A DNA stretch of 64,000 nucleotides from Mucilaginibacter sp. (lineage in GTDB: Bacteria; Bacteroidota; Bacteroidia; Sphingobacteriales; Sphingobacteriaceae), in the NCBI GenBank assembly GCA_030445275.1, contig JAUCSE010000089.1:117309-181308 (forward strand), in the 5' to 3' direction. Both the position numbers and the translations under genes were made by a program. Positions 16,728-25,073 of this stretch are shown here, piece by piece (positions within the stretch are counted from its first letter, which is position 1; each line of letters begins with the position of its first letter). The notes under the pieces are model-generated. The model searched no databases, was not told where the DNA came from, and saw nothing but the letters and a program-made list of their open reading frames with translations.

Positions 16728-17951
16728 ATGTCGATGCCGGTTATCCCCCAAAATGAAATGGGCAGACTTTTAAGTTTGTCGGAGTTTGATTTGGATTATA
16801 TTGCCTATCGGGATAGCTTTAAAAGTCTGGCGAAGTTAGCTGCAAAAATTGCCGGAACAGAGATATCACAGATTAACCTGATCGACTCATTTACTCAATG
16901 GACTATTTCAAGTCATGGTTTTGATGGTGACCAAACCCCGCGCGAAAATTCTATTTGCCAGCACACTATTTTAAATGATGACTATTTTGAGGTGAGTGAT
17001 CTTTCTGCCGATGATCGTTTTAAAGATAAGCTTTATGTAACAGGCGACCCATACCTGCGGTATTATTACGGTTTGCCATTAAAAGTAAGCAATGGACACC
17101 ATATAGGCACTTTATGTGTGCTCGATAAAAAAACAAAAGCGCTGGGTCCTGAAAAAATTGAACTTCTGCAAATAATTGCAGGCGAAATTGTAAACAGACT
17201 CAATTATTTAAAGATAATTGAGGATCTGAAAAACAACTTATCAGAAACTAAAGAAATACAAAAAAAAGTAGCTCATGATATCAGAGGTCCATTAAATGGC
17301 ATTATTGGTTTAGCTCAAATTATAAGCGAGCAGGGTAAAAGCAACCGGATAGAAGAAGTGCTGGAACTTATAAACCTGATACACGAAAGCGGAAAATCAC
17401 TACTGGAACTTACCGATGAGATATTAAAGACTGATAAACGCGAAAAATATATAGAGGTACCTAAAGAAGCTGAATTTAATCTGCGGCTATTTAAAGATAA
17501 GCTGGAGAAACTTTATATACCGCAGGCTATTAATAAAAATATAAAACTTAATATTAATACTACGCTTGAGTCAGAAACTATTCCGTTTCTAAAAAACAAA
17601 TTATTACAAATAGCCGGCAACCTGATATCAAACGCTATAAAGTTTACGCCGGATGGTGGAGAAGTGATTGTTAATTTATACCTTAAAACGGAAGCTGGGA
17701 CAAATATATTAGGTATTCAGGTAATAGATTCTGGTGGGGGGCTTAATGAACAAGACATCGCCACTATATTAGAGGGAACGGCCTCATCAACCACAGGAAC
17801 CAGCGGCGAAGCTGGTTATGGGCTTGGGCTGACGCTGGTGAAACACCTGATAGAAACACTAAACGGTACCCTAAACATATATTCGGCACCAGGTACAGGC
17901 GCAACATTCGAAGTAAGGTTGCCACTAAAACCAGTGGCTATGCAACCATAG
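16728..17951 (+). CDS. GAF-domain soluble sensor histidine kinase
   Basis: 407 residues, no membrane segment. Residues about 15-165 form a GAF domain (SICQHTILNDDYFEVSDLSADDRF is typical of cytosolic GAF sensors). The HisKA H-box is KKVAHDIRGPLNGIIG with the phospho-acceptor His183. The HATPase_c domain has the N box (NLISNAIKFTPDGG), G1 (IDSGGGL) and G2 (GYGLGLTLVKH). No response regulator gene is adjacent, so it is an orphan kinase. The start is the ATG just after a perfect inverted repeat; Met-3 would be an alternative. Confidence 0.92.
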   Translation: MSMPVIPQNEMGRLLSLSEFDLDYIAYRDSFKSLAKLAAKIAGTEISQINLIDSFTQWTISSHGFDGDQTPRENSICQHTILNDDYFEVSDLSADDRFKDKLYVTGDPYLRYYYGLPLKVSNGHHIGTLCVLDKKTKALGPEKIELLQIIAGEIVNRLNYLKIIEDLKNNLSETKEIQKKVAHDIRGPLNGIIGLAQIISEQGKSNRIEEVLELINLIHESGKSLLELTDEILKTDKREKYIEVPKEAEFNLRLFKDKLEKLYIPQAINKNIKLNINTTLESETIPFLKNKLLQIAGNLISNAIKFTPDGGEVIVNLYLKTEAGTNILGIQVIDSGGGLNEQDIATILEGTASSTTGTSGEAGYGLGLTLVKHLIETLNGTLNIYSAPGTGATFEVRLPLKPVAMQP

Positions 17952-18040
17952 CGGATTTGATTTTTTAAATATAGCAAACCACTGCGGGTAAAAACCCGCT
18001 GTTGCAAATGCCCCGAAAAACCGATAATAGGATATATTAA

Positions 18041-18077
18041 AATAAAACACCGGGCAAAATTTACCCGGTGTTTTATT
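18041..18077. terminator. Bidirectional intrinsic terminator
   Basis: Stem AATAAAACACCGGG / CCCGGTGTTTTATT with a 9-base loop lies between the convergent kinase and RRM genes; the A/T-rich outer arms give a T-run on both strands. Confidence 0.88.
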
Positions 18078-18089
18078 TTAGTTTATATT

Positions 18090-18482
18090 TTACCAACGGC
18101 CGCCACCGCCGCCGCCTCTGTTATCTTTTGAGTAGCCACCGCCACCACCGCCACGGTTACCACCGCCGCCGTAGCCACCACCGCCGCCACGGTTGCCGCC
18201 ATAACCACCACCACCGCCACTTCTGCGGTCATTTGGTTTTTTTTCTTCAGCCTGGCTTACTGCTATTGAACGGCCTCTTACTTCGGAGCCATTTAAGCCG
18301 GTAATAGCAGTTTGAGCAGCCTCATCATCAGGCATTTCAACAAATCCGAAACCTTTGCTTCTTCCAGATTCTCTGTCAATAATTAACTTTACGGTGCTTA
18401 CTTCACCATACGCTTCAAAAAGCTCTTTTAAATCGGCTTCCTCTAATTGAAAAGGAAGGCTTCCTACAAATATGTTCATCAA
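18090..18482 (-). CDS. Glycine-rich RRM RNA-binding protein
   Basis: 130 residues. An N-terminal RRM (about 1-80) has RNP2 as MNIFVGSLPF and RNP1 as SKGFGFVEM; the C-terminal 40 residues are a low-complexity Gly/Tyr/Asn/Arg tail with GGGGYGG-type repeats. This is the Bacteroidetes/cyanobacterial type of small RNA-binding protein, thought to act as a cold-stress RNA chaperone. The 5' region has two inverted repeats (see 18498-18558), one of which overlaps the predicted -7 box, which suggests tight or self-made control. Confidence 0.93.
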   Translation of the reverse strand: MMNIFVGSLPFQLEEADLKELFEAYGEVSTVKLIIDRESGRSKGFGFVEMPDDEAAQTAITGLNGSEVRGRSIAVSQAEEKKPNDRRSGGGGGYGGNRGGGGGYGGGGNRGGGGGGYSKDNRGGGGGGRW

Positions 18483-18497
18483 TCTTTAATTTATATG

Positions 18498-18558
18498 GGC
18501 AAGATCATTTTACTTGCCATCTTTTGTTAACATCAAATATAGTAATAGATATTTGATG
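18498..18558 (-). promoter_or_regulatory. Promoter box inside a palindrome and a 5' UTR hairpin of the RRM gene
   Basis: On the minus strand CATCAAATAT and ATATTTGATG are perfect 10-base arms around CTATTACT (18558-18531); the right arm, with the preceding T, makes TATATTTG, the Bacteroidetes -7 box. Further down, GGCAAG and CTTGCC (18518-18498) form a hairpin about 16 bases before the start codon. Confidence 0.55.
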
Positions 18559-18693
18559 ATTACTGCAAGAATTTGTGAATGAACGTTTTTATTTTTTTTA
18601 ATAGTTAAAATATCATTTAATTAAAACAAAATAATATCAGTTTACGTTCAATTGCCCGCCTCTTTTAACCGGGCGAGTTCAAAAAAGTTTATC

Positions 18694-19146
18694 TTAGCTT
18701 ACTGATTCAATGAGGTATAATTTGCCATTCAGGGTAAATTTATCTCCGGAGGCCTTACCGGCCAACATTAAACCAACAGGCGAGGCCGGCGAAACGGCAA
18801 AATATGTTTTACCATTAACTGACAAACTGCCCGCGCTAATAGCCAGGTAAAAGCTCCCATTATTGGTGATGATCACGCTGCCGGTTTCGGCTTTAGCGGC
18901 TGTACCCGTTGTGCTGATCCTGTTGAGGGCAACCATCAACTTGTTGGCTTCATTTAACTGGGCCAGGTTACGGTTGGTTTCCTGTTGCATCATGGCGCGC
19001 CCGGTTTCGTATTTATCACCCGCGCTGCTCTTGGTATCTTCGTTCGATGCTTTTTGGGCCTCTTTAATGCCTAGTTCGGCAGCTTCCATGCTTTTACGCA
19101 CATAACTTACACACAAGTCATATAATTCTTTTTTCAGATCGCTCAT
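18694..19146 (-). CDS. GreA/GreB-like protein
   Basis: 150 residues. The N-terminal half is a long helical hairpin (about 1-75) with the segment GDKYETGRAMMQQE; the C-terminal half is a small beta domain with SPASPVGLMLAGKASGD, equivalent to the SPIGKALLGKKVGD stretch of Gre factors. Gre factors enter the secondary channel of RNA polymerase and stimulate RNA cleavage. Here the acidic tip of the hairpin is replaced by SNEDTKSSAGD, so the activity may differ. Such Bacteroidetes proteins are often mislabelled as 3-oxoacyl-ACP synthase; nothing in the sequence supports a thiolase fold. Confidence 0.75.
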   Translation of the reverse strand: MSDLKKELYDLCVSYVRKSMEAAELGIKEAQKASNEDTKSSAGDKYETGRAMMQQETNRNLAQLNEANKLMVALNRISTTGTAAKAETGSVIITNNGSFYLAISAGSLSVNGKTYFAVSPASPVGLMLAGKASGDKFTLNGKLYLIESVS

Positions 19147-19261
19147 TGATGGTATTAATGCAATAACATATTATAAGCTACCGGTAAGGCGCCTATCTAA
19201 ATTCCTGGGAACAAATAAAGCAATTTTATGATGAAGAGTGGCTACTATAAATTCGGCCTAA

Positions 19262-19332
19262 AATAAAAGCCCCCTTGCACTCGCTGCTTGGGGGCTTTAA
19301 ACCTAAACCTTATCACTATTTGCAGGTGTGAA
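19262..19332 (-). ncRNA. Candidate small RNA with its own promoter and terminator
   Basis: On the minus strand a promoter-like pair TTTG (19366-19363), 19 bases, TACTTTG (19343-19337) is followed after about 65 bases by a strong hairpin AAAGCCCCC / GGGGGCTTT (19298-19266) with inner pairs and then TTATTTTA. The roughly 70-base span has no convincing open frame. The -7 box is one base shorter than consensus. It lies upstream of the GreA-like gene, so a leader attenuator is the alternative. Confidence 0.4.
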
Positions 19333-19515
19333 CCTACAAAGTAGATAAACGTATCAAATTGCCAAAATGGTATATTGACCTATCTCTAATTGACAAAAAA
19401 ATGATAATTGAGACTATACCAATTCAATTAATCACTGATTATCAACAACTTCCATATAATGAAGATTATATGAAGCTGATTATTACCATAGCAATCTCTT
19501 GATAAAAAAGGGTTA

Positions 19516-19588
19516 TCAGTCTGAGCTCCGTCGAAGACTCGCGCGTAGAAGGCCCACCCACTATGCTTCGACGGGGCTCAGTATGACA
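19516..19588. repeat. Palindromic repeat, family C (GAGCTCCGTCGAAG)
   Basis: Left arm CAGTCTGAGCTCCGTCGAAG and right arm CTTCGACGGGGCTCAGTATG are imperfect inverted repeats around a 27-base centre. It lies directly beside a different family at 19599. Confidence 0.75.
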
Positions 19589-19598
19589 GGCAACCCAG

Positions 19599-19679
19599 CG
19601 TCATTGCGCAGCGTGGCAATCCCTGATAAGCAGAACCGCCCTGTAAGTAGGGGATTGCCACGCTGCGCTCGCAATGACG
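19599..19679. repeat. Palindromic repeat, family A-like (CGTCATTGCGCAGCG)
   Basis: Left arm CGTCATTGCGCAGCGTGGCA and right arm TGCCACGCTGCGCTCGCAATGACG are inverted repeats; the outermost CGTCATTGCG is the same as in family A at 2546 and 4822. Together with 19516-19588 and the small RNA it fills most of the 607-base gap 19147-19753; no gene is seen there. Confidence 0.85.
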
Positions 19680-19691
19680 TATTTTTATTAT

Positions 19692-19727
19692 AAAACAAAA
19701 ACGCCTGCCGGTTTTACCAGCAGGCGC
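19692..19727 (-). terminator. Intrinsic terminator of the GMC oxidoreductase operon
   Basis: On the minus strand CGCCTGCTGG, TAAAA, CCGGCAGGCG followed by TTTTTGTTTT, 27 bases after the stop at 19754. Confidence 0.88.
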
Positions 19728-19753
19728 TTTAACAATATTTGAAGTTTTTTCAA

Positions 19754-20380
19754 TTACACATTCTCCATGCCGTAATGTTTCAATATATCAGCAGGTACAC
19801 CATTCCATTTGTTAGGAGCATTACCTGCATAACCAACGTCTTTAACACCCATTTCACTGGTAAAAAAGCCTGAGGCGGTTAAATCGCGCATGCGGTTAAA
19901 AAAGGAAACACCTTGAGCCATTTCGGGTTTGGCTTTTTTAGGATAGGCTATCAGGTCTATCACTTCTATTTGCTGAGCTTTGGAGCTATCTGTAAAAGTT
20001 TTACCAAAACGGTTTAAACACTGCATATCCAGCCAGCGCAGGCCACCACGCATGGGGGTCTGGTGCTCGGGCATATCTTTTACAATAAACTCTATAAAGT
20101 CAGGCACTTTGGCATCAGATGCACTGCCCGATTTTTCGTCTTTAGGAATAATAATATCAGCAAGCACGGTTATTGTGGCTAATTCTGCTGCTGTAAAAAA
20201 CTTATCAGCGTTCAGTTTTTTATCGCGTTCAACTTCAAATGGTTGACGGCCGGCCGCTGCTTCGGTGGTTGGAACGGCTTCTTCTACCGCTTTTTTATTA
20301 TCGGTTTTACAGGCTTCCAGTAATAATCCTGCCGAAAGTGTGCTTAAGCCTAATGCTTTGAGGGAGTCACGTCTGTTCAT
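19754..20380 (-). CDS. Gluconate 2-dehydrogenase subunit 3-like protein
   Basis: 208 residues. An export signal (MNRRDSLKALGLSTLSAGLLLEAC) has an RR pair and ends in a lipobox-like Cys. The body matches the gluconate 2-dehydrogenase subunit 3 family (FFTAAELATITVLADIIIPKDEKSGSASDAKV, then FFNRMRDLTASGFFTSEMGVKDVGY). This small subunit supports export and assembly of a GMC-type flavin subunit, whose gene lies 21 bases upstream in the same operon. In characterised lactose or glucoside 3-dehydrogenases the same pair works with a cytochrome c; no cytochrome c gene is present here. Confidence 0.88.
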   Translation of the reverse strand: MNRRDSLKALGLSTLSAGLLLEACKTDNKKAVEEAVPTTEAAAGRQPFEVERDKKLNADKFFTAAELATITVLADIIIPKDEKSGSASDAKVPDFIEFIVKDMPEHQTPMRGGLRWLDMQCLNRFGKTFTDSSKAQQIEVIDLIAYPKKAKPEMAQGVSFFNRMRDLTASGFFTSEMGVKDVGYAGNAPNKWNGVPADILKHYGMENV

Positions 20381-20401
20381 AATAATTGTTATGGATACTT
20401 G

Positions 20402-22135
20402 TTAAACGTTTAATTTTTTTCTTTCCTGTAAAATATACTCAGCGGTACGCATTGACATGGCCAGGATTGTCCAGGTGGCATTTTTATCACCCTGCTGTAC
20501 AAACGGCGCGGCATCAACCACAAAAAGGTTTTTACAATCATGCGCCTGGCACCATTTGTTCAAAGCCGATTTTTTAGGATCATCGCCCATACGGATAGTA
20601 CCCACCTCGTGGATGATCTTTCCTGGAGCTTCTAAACCATAATTGGTTTCAGGACCTTGCGGACCACCATAAATTGCACCCATGTTATGCATAATTTCCT
20701 GGAAGGTTTCCTGCATGTGTTTGGCTTGTTTTACTTCATCATCAGCCCATTTATAATGGAACCGCAATACCGGGATACCGTATTTATCAACCACATTAGG
20801 GTCAATTTCGCAATAGTTATCATAACGGGCTATAGCAGTACCACGACCGGCCATACCAAACTGGGTGCCGTAAAACCGACGGTAATCATCTTTTAACGAT
20901 GCGCCATAACCACCAGCTTCTTTCGTTTTACCATCGCGGTCCGGCACCAGGCCGTTCATGTTCTGGATACCACTGCCAAAGCCATATGATGGCATGTGCA
21001 AGCCGCCGCCATACTCAATATGGTAACCACGCGGGAAATCCAGTTTCTTATTATCAAGCCACCAGGGCGAATAGATATGCACACTGCCCGCACCATCTTC
21101 ATTATAACGCTTACGATCCATTAATTGTGGCAGAAAACCGCCTGCGCTTGATCCTGTTGAATCATGCAGGTAACGACCTACCACACCGCTGCTGTTAGCT
21201 AAACCGCCCGGATGCTCTGCCGATTTGGAGTTAAGTAATATCCTGGCCGATTCGCCGGCGCTGGCACCCAGTATCACCGTTTTGGCATTTACCTGGTACT
21301 CCTGCAAATCATCTTTATTAACGTAGGATACGCCGGTAGCCAATCCTTCTTTATTGGTGATCACCTCACGCACCATGGCGTTGGTAATTACCTTTAAGTT
21401 ACCTGTTTTAATGGCCGGTATAACCAAACATGATGATGCCGAGAAATCGCCATAAATTTTACAGCTGCGTCCGCACTGCCCGCAAAAGAAACAAGCGCCA
21501 CGGTCTTTGTTACCAGGCAGGGCTTCTGTTAAAACGGCGCCACGACCCGCAATAGTGGTTACACCTGCTTTTATGGCACCTTGTTTTATATACAGCTCAT
21601 TTAATCTTGGTTTTGGCGGGGGTAGGAATATGCCATCGGGTTCATTCTCCAAGCCCTCCTTGGTACCATAAACACCTATCAGGCGATCAACCTTATCGTA
21701 GTATGGTTTTACATCGTCATAAGTTATTGGCCACTTGTCTGTAAGGCCGTCTTTGGGTTGAAAATCATGCGGCCCCATACGCAAAGAGATACGCCCCCAG
21801 TGATTGGTACGTCCACCCAGCATTCGCGAGCGAAACCAGGCAAACTCCGTATTATCTTTGGTTGTGTATGGCTCGCCTTCCAGTTCCCAGCCACCGTAAG
21901 CAGCATCAAAGTCGCCGAATGGACGAGTGGTACCCGCACCGCGACGGGGCGACATCCAGGGCCATTTTAACTGTTGTGAATCCTTTTGCGGGTCAAAATA
22001 TGCACCAGCTTCCAGCATTAATACTTTTACACCGGCATTGGCCAAAACATAACCAGCCATGCCACCGCCGGCACCCGAACCAACAATCACTACATCGTAA
22101 GTTTCTGTTGATTTTTTGATTTGTAGATCGCTCAT
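20402..22135 (-). CDS. GMC-family FAD oxidoreductase (sugar 3-dehydrogenase-like)
   Basis: 577 residues. The N-terminal dinucleotide fold is DVVIVGSGAGGGMAGYVLANAG. A cysteine group CFFCGQCGRSC around residue 218 is typical of membrane-linked GMC dehydrogenases of the gluconate/fructose/glucoside type. The C-terminal GMC domain has HEVGTIRMGDDP and FVVDAAPFVQQGDKNATWTILAM with the catalytic His/Asn positions. No signal peptide of its own; it would ride out with the Tat-signal subunit 3. With a DUF1080 gene directly upstream, oxidation of glycosides at C3 is the most likely reaction (inference). Confidence 0.88.
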   Translation of the reverse strand: MSDLQIKKSTETYDVVIVGSGAGGGMAGYVLANAGVKVLMLEAGAYFDPQKDSQQLKWPWMSPRRGAGTTRPFGDFDAAYGGWELEGEPYTTKDNTEFAWFRSRMLGGRTNHWGRISLRMGPHDFQPKDGLTDKWPITYDDVKPYYDKVDRLIGVYGTKEGLENEPDGIFLPPPKPRLNELYIKQGAIKAGVTTIAGRGAVLTEALPGNKDRGACFFCGQCGRSCKIYGDFSASSCLVIPAIKTGNLKVITNAMVREVITNKEGLATGVSYVNKDDLQEYQVNAKTVILGASAGESARILLNSKSAEHPGGLANSSGVVGRYLHDSTGSSAGGFLPQLMDRKRYNEDGAGSVHIYSPWWLDNKKLDFPRGYHIEYGGGLHMPSYGFGSGIQNMNGLVPDRDGKTKEAGGYGASLKDDYRRFYGTQFGMAGRGTAIARYDNYCEIDPNVVDKYGIPVLRFHYKWADDEVKQAKHMQETFQEIMHNMGAIYGGPQGPETNYGLEAPGKIIHEVGTIRMGDDPKKSALNKWCQAHDCKNLFVVDAAPFVQQGDKNATWTILAMSMRTAEYILQERKKLNV

Positions 22136-22265
22136 ATAATATCAAATGTATTCTTCTGTCGGGAGAAGAAAAAAATGCACGCTTAATGCGCACATTCGCA
22201 TTAATTGGTTTTAATGGTATAAATATATTAAACGTGCGCGTTCAATACATCAATGTTTAAAATTA

Positions 22266-22937
22266 TTATAGTTGTTTAATAGATATATTACGGAATGCCA
22301 CTTCGTGGTTATGATCCTGCAGCGCGATATGACCTTTAGGGTATTTTGCAAAATCGGTCCAGTTTTTAAACTTGCTGTTGCTCAGCAATTCTTTCCATTC
22401 GTCGCTACCCATCTGAACTTCAACAATTTTGGTACCGTTTAGCCAGAAGGTAAGATGCCCATCTTTTTTGCGCAACACAACTGAGTTCCATTCGCCAGCG
22501 GGTTTTGCCACATCTGCCGAAGGAGCTTTCATATCATACAAAGAGCCGGCAAGGTGATTTGCTTTTTTATTGTCAGAAGCTTTTTTATTATCAAGCACCT
22601 GCATTTCAATACCGGTTTGGTAGGTATCCTGGAATTTAGGATCTTCATGAACACCGAAAATGATACCACTGTTGCCAGTCTCAGAAATTTTCCAATCAAT
22701 TTTTAACTCGTAATTTTCATATTCATTATCAGTGATCAGATCGCCTTGCCCTTCGGCATTTGGATCAAGCTGCAGCGCACCGTCAACAACTTTCCATGCA
22801 CCAGAACCCGTTTTTAAATAGGTGTGCCAGCCGGTGGTAGTTTTGCCATCAAACAATGATGTATAGCCTTTAGATTGCGCCGATACTGCGAAGTGCAGGG
22901 CGGGGATAGCCATCAGGCTCAAAAAGATCTTTTTCAT
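22266..22937 (-). CDS. DUF1080 protein (3-keto-disaccharide hydrolase family)
   Basis: 223 residues from the ATG that gives a clean signal peptide (MKKIFLSLMAIPALHFAVSAQ); an ATG three codons earlier is possible. A single beta-jelly-roll domain covers the rest, with the family's SLFDGKTTTGWHTY start, DLITDNEYENYELKIDWK, NSGIIFGVHED and the final HNHEVAFRNISIKQL. Pfam names the family 3-keto-disaccharide hydrolase: it splits glycosides already oxidised at C3. It lies 130 bases upstream of the GMC gene on the same strand, which supports a common pathway in the periplasm. Confidence 0.9.
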   Translation of the reverse strand: MKKIFLSLMAIPALHFAVSAQSKGYTSLFDGKTTTGWHTYLKTGSGAWKVVDGALQLDPNAEGQGDLITDNEYENYELKIDWKISETGNSGIIFGVHEDPKFQDTYQTGIEMQVLDNKKASDNKKANHLAGSLYDMKAPSADVAKPAGEWNSVVLRKKDGHLTFWLNGTKIVEVQMGSDEWKELLSNSKFKNWTDFAKYPKGHIALQDHNHEVAFRNISIKQL

Positions 22938-23093
22938 TATAATCATTTTAGGATTAGTGTACGATATACAATTAGTTGGGCTAATATATCTGCTTTTTTC
23001 TAATTGCTAAAACGATTATATGAAAAATAAATTGCTCCGGCTGTGGGAGCAATGTAAAAATATGGCTATACAAAAAAAGGGACTGCTTATGCT

Positions 23094-24149
23094 TTAATGC
23101 CGACGCGTATTAAAGGATAGGTTTGAGGCTAATCCTATGGTTACATACCCATAGCTATCCTCAAAAAACTGGTTATAATCATCCTGCCCGCGGTAACCGC
23201 CACCCACCATCAGAGCTGCACTAGGCATAAAAGGGAACTGGTAATAATATTTCAAACTTACATTCAATCGCTTTTTAAAGTCAACCGCCGAGTAATTATC
23301 ATACTTATCAGCAATGTAAGTAAAGTCAAACCTGATGCGCTGCCAATTCTGGTACACCTTTTTACCTTTTTCTAAAGGATCATCATATGCTTTGGCAAAG
23401 TTGTACATACGACTGCCATTAACCCTGATAAAGCCATAATGGCCCTTTAACCCTTCAGACACGCCAAGGCCAAACAAACCAGCATGAACTTCAAGTGCCA
23501 GGTTATCATACCGGTTAATAATCAGGTTCTCTTTATCAATCCGTTTACCGGTGTAATAAGTTAATGTATAAAAATTAGTGGTAAACTTTCCGCTATCACG
23601 GTTAAAGCTGCCATCGGGGTTTAATGATGGCCCCCTTACACCATTTGAATGGTGCGAATAGCCAAAGGATAAAAATTGGGGTTTATAGATATCCTCATTA
23701 AGCCTGTAAAATATGGTTGCACCCGGCATAAAACTTGGCGATTTTACGGGAGCGCCGTAGGTATCCAGCAAGCGTATTTTAACCCTGGCAGTAAACACCG
23801 CGAAAAAGCGGGATTTAGGCGTATTGAATAAAATAAAGTTGGGGGCAAGGTCGGCAGTTAGCAATGTTTTTATTTTATTAAAATAATCATTACCTCCCTC
23901 AGATACTCTAAGATTTTGAATAAAAATATCGTCAAAAGCATTATTGATGCGCCGTGTCCTGTACAAAGCCGAATCAGCCGCGGTGTCGGCGGTTAAAGTA
24001 TATGATTGTTTTGGGCCGGTGTTTTTAGCCATTACTTGAACAGGCCATGCCAGGCTAATCAAACAGCAGATCAGTATTAAAGCCAGAGCAAATTTGATAT
24101 ATCGGGCAGTATTTTTTAATACTGCCTGGTGGGGTATAGAAGTGATCAA
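23094..24149 (-). CDS. Outer-membrane phospholipase A (PldA)-like beta-barrel
   Basis: 351 residues. A long N-terminal export signal (helix about 18-40, VMAKN) precedes an outer-membrane barrel with alternating aromatic strands. The segment GYSHHSNG at 163-170 matches the OMPLA active-site motif HxSNG (His166, Ser168), and TNFYTLTYY at 191-199 resembles the WNRLYTRL strand that carries the third catalytic residue, giving Asn192. OMPLA cleaves acyl chains from phospholipids in damaged outer membranes. A 12-residue insertion relative to E. coli PldA separates His/Ser from Asn. The assignment rests on motif reading and the family match is distant. Confidence 0.6.
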   Translation of the reverse strand: MITSIPHQAVLKNTARYIKFALALILICCLISLAWPVQVMAKNTGPKQSYTLTADTAADSALYRTRRINNAFDDIFIQNLRVSEGGNDYFNKIKTLLTADLAPNFILFNTPKSRFFAVFTARVKIRLLDTYGAPVKSPSFMPGATIFYRLNEDIYKPQFLSFGYSHHSNGVRGPSLNPDGSFNRDSGKFTTNFYTLTYYTGKRIDKENLIINRYDNLALEVHAGLFGLGVSEGLKGHYGFIRVNGSRMYNFAKAYDDPLEKGKKVYQNWQRIRFDFTYIADKYDNYSAVDFKKRLNVSLKYYYQFPFMPSAALMVGGGYRGQDDYNQFFEDSYGYVTIGLASNLSFNTRRH

Positions 24150-24369
24150 CTTAGTATGTATTATTTAATCGATAATAGATGAATTTTATTCAATTTATAT
24201 ACTAACAATACCGTGTTAAAATATTGTTAAAATTGAGCTGGCAATATTAAATATATGCGGCATCTTCCGTGTCAAGCAAACGTAAAAGCAATCTGACATA
24301 AAAAACACTTTCTTATTGGCACAAAAACATTAAAAGACTGTATTGTTGATATTTATAGTTAATAAACCG

Positions 24370-24400
24370 TTTGTTTTTCAATTCTGTTTTGTTATATTTG
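24370..24400 (+). promoter_or_regulatory. Consensus Bacteroidetes promoter of the CBS gene
   Basis: TTTG at 24370-24373, exactly 19 bases, TATATTTG at 24393-24400: a full match to the TTTG-N19-TAnnTTTG consensus. The start codon is 35 bases further on. Confidence 0.8.
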
Positions 24401-24434
24401 ATTAAAGCCAATTCCCAATTTTAACCTGAGTATC

Positions 24435-24863
24435 ATGATAAAAGTTTCAAATATTCTTGCGCGCAAGGGCGGTCGTGTAGTTACTATTGATGCCGGTACA
24501 TCCGTTTTAGATGCTTTAAAATTAATGGCCGATAAAAATATTGGCTCGGTGATTGTTTTAGAAGACGGCGAATACGTTGGCCTGATGACCGAAAGGGATT
24601 ACGCCCGTAAAGTTATTCTGAAGGGAAAATCATCGCACGAAACGCTGGTAAGGGATATTATGAGTACGGGGCTACCCCGCATACTTCCCGAAAACTCCAT
24701 CGATACCTGTATGCACATCATGAGCGAAAGCAATATCCGCTATTTGCCCGTATTTATTGATGATAGCTTATGTGGTATCATCTCCATTAATGACCTGGTT
24801 ACCGAAACCATACTGGCCCAGCTGGAAACTATAGAACAACTAAAAAGTTATATACATTCATAG
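24435..24863 (+). CDS. Two-CBS-domain protein
   Basis: 142 residues made of a CBS pair (Bateman module): first about 8-60 (VLDALKLMADKNIGSVIVLEDGEYVGLMTERDYARKV), second about 72-130 (SIDTCMHIMSESNIRYLPVFIDDSLCGIISINDL). Such stand-alone modules bind adenine nucleotides in the cleft and act as cytosolic energy sensors through a partner protein. No partner is evident beside it. It has one of the best promoters of the window, so it is probably well expressed. Confidence 0.92.
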   Translation: MIKVSNILARKGGRVVTIDAGTSVLDALKLMADKNIGSVIVLEDGEYVGLMTERDYARKVILKGKSSHETLVRDIMSTGLPRILPENSIDTCMHIMSESNIRYLPVFIDDSLCGIISINDLVTETILAQLETIEQLKSYIHS

Positions 24864-24902
24864 TAATCTCTCCTGCTTCAAGCTGATTGAAATTATATTG
24901 AA

Positions 24903-24983
24903 TTGTCATCCTGAGAAACGAAGTATCTATTTGCTCACTTGCATATGGAACAATAGATGCTTCACTATGTTCAGCATGACAAG
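24903..24983. repeat. Palindromic repeat, family B, copy 2
   Basis: TTGTCATCCTGAGAAACGAAG at the left and CTTCACTATGTTCAGCATGACAA at the right; the centre CACTTGCATATGGAA is shared with copy 3 at 27323. Confidence 0.85.
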
Positions 24984-25073
24984 ATGAAAGAACACGACTG
25001 CAGCTACCATCCTGTTTAATTGCTATTTAAACAACAAATTTTCATACCTTGCATAATTTACTAACAACATATA

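Noticed and set aside
18694..19146. 3-oxoacyl-ACP synthase
   Set aside because: A common database label for such proteins, but 150 residues with a helical hairpin and no Cys-His-His/Asn centre cannot be a ketoacyl synthase.
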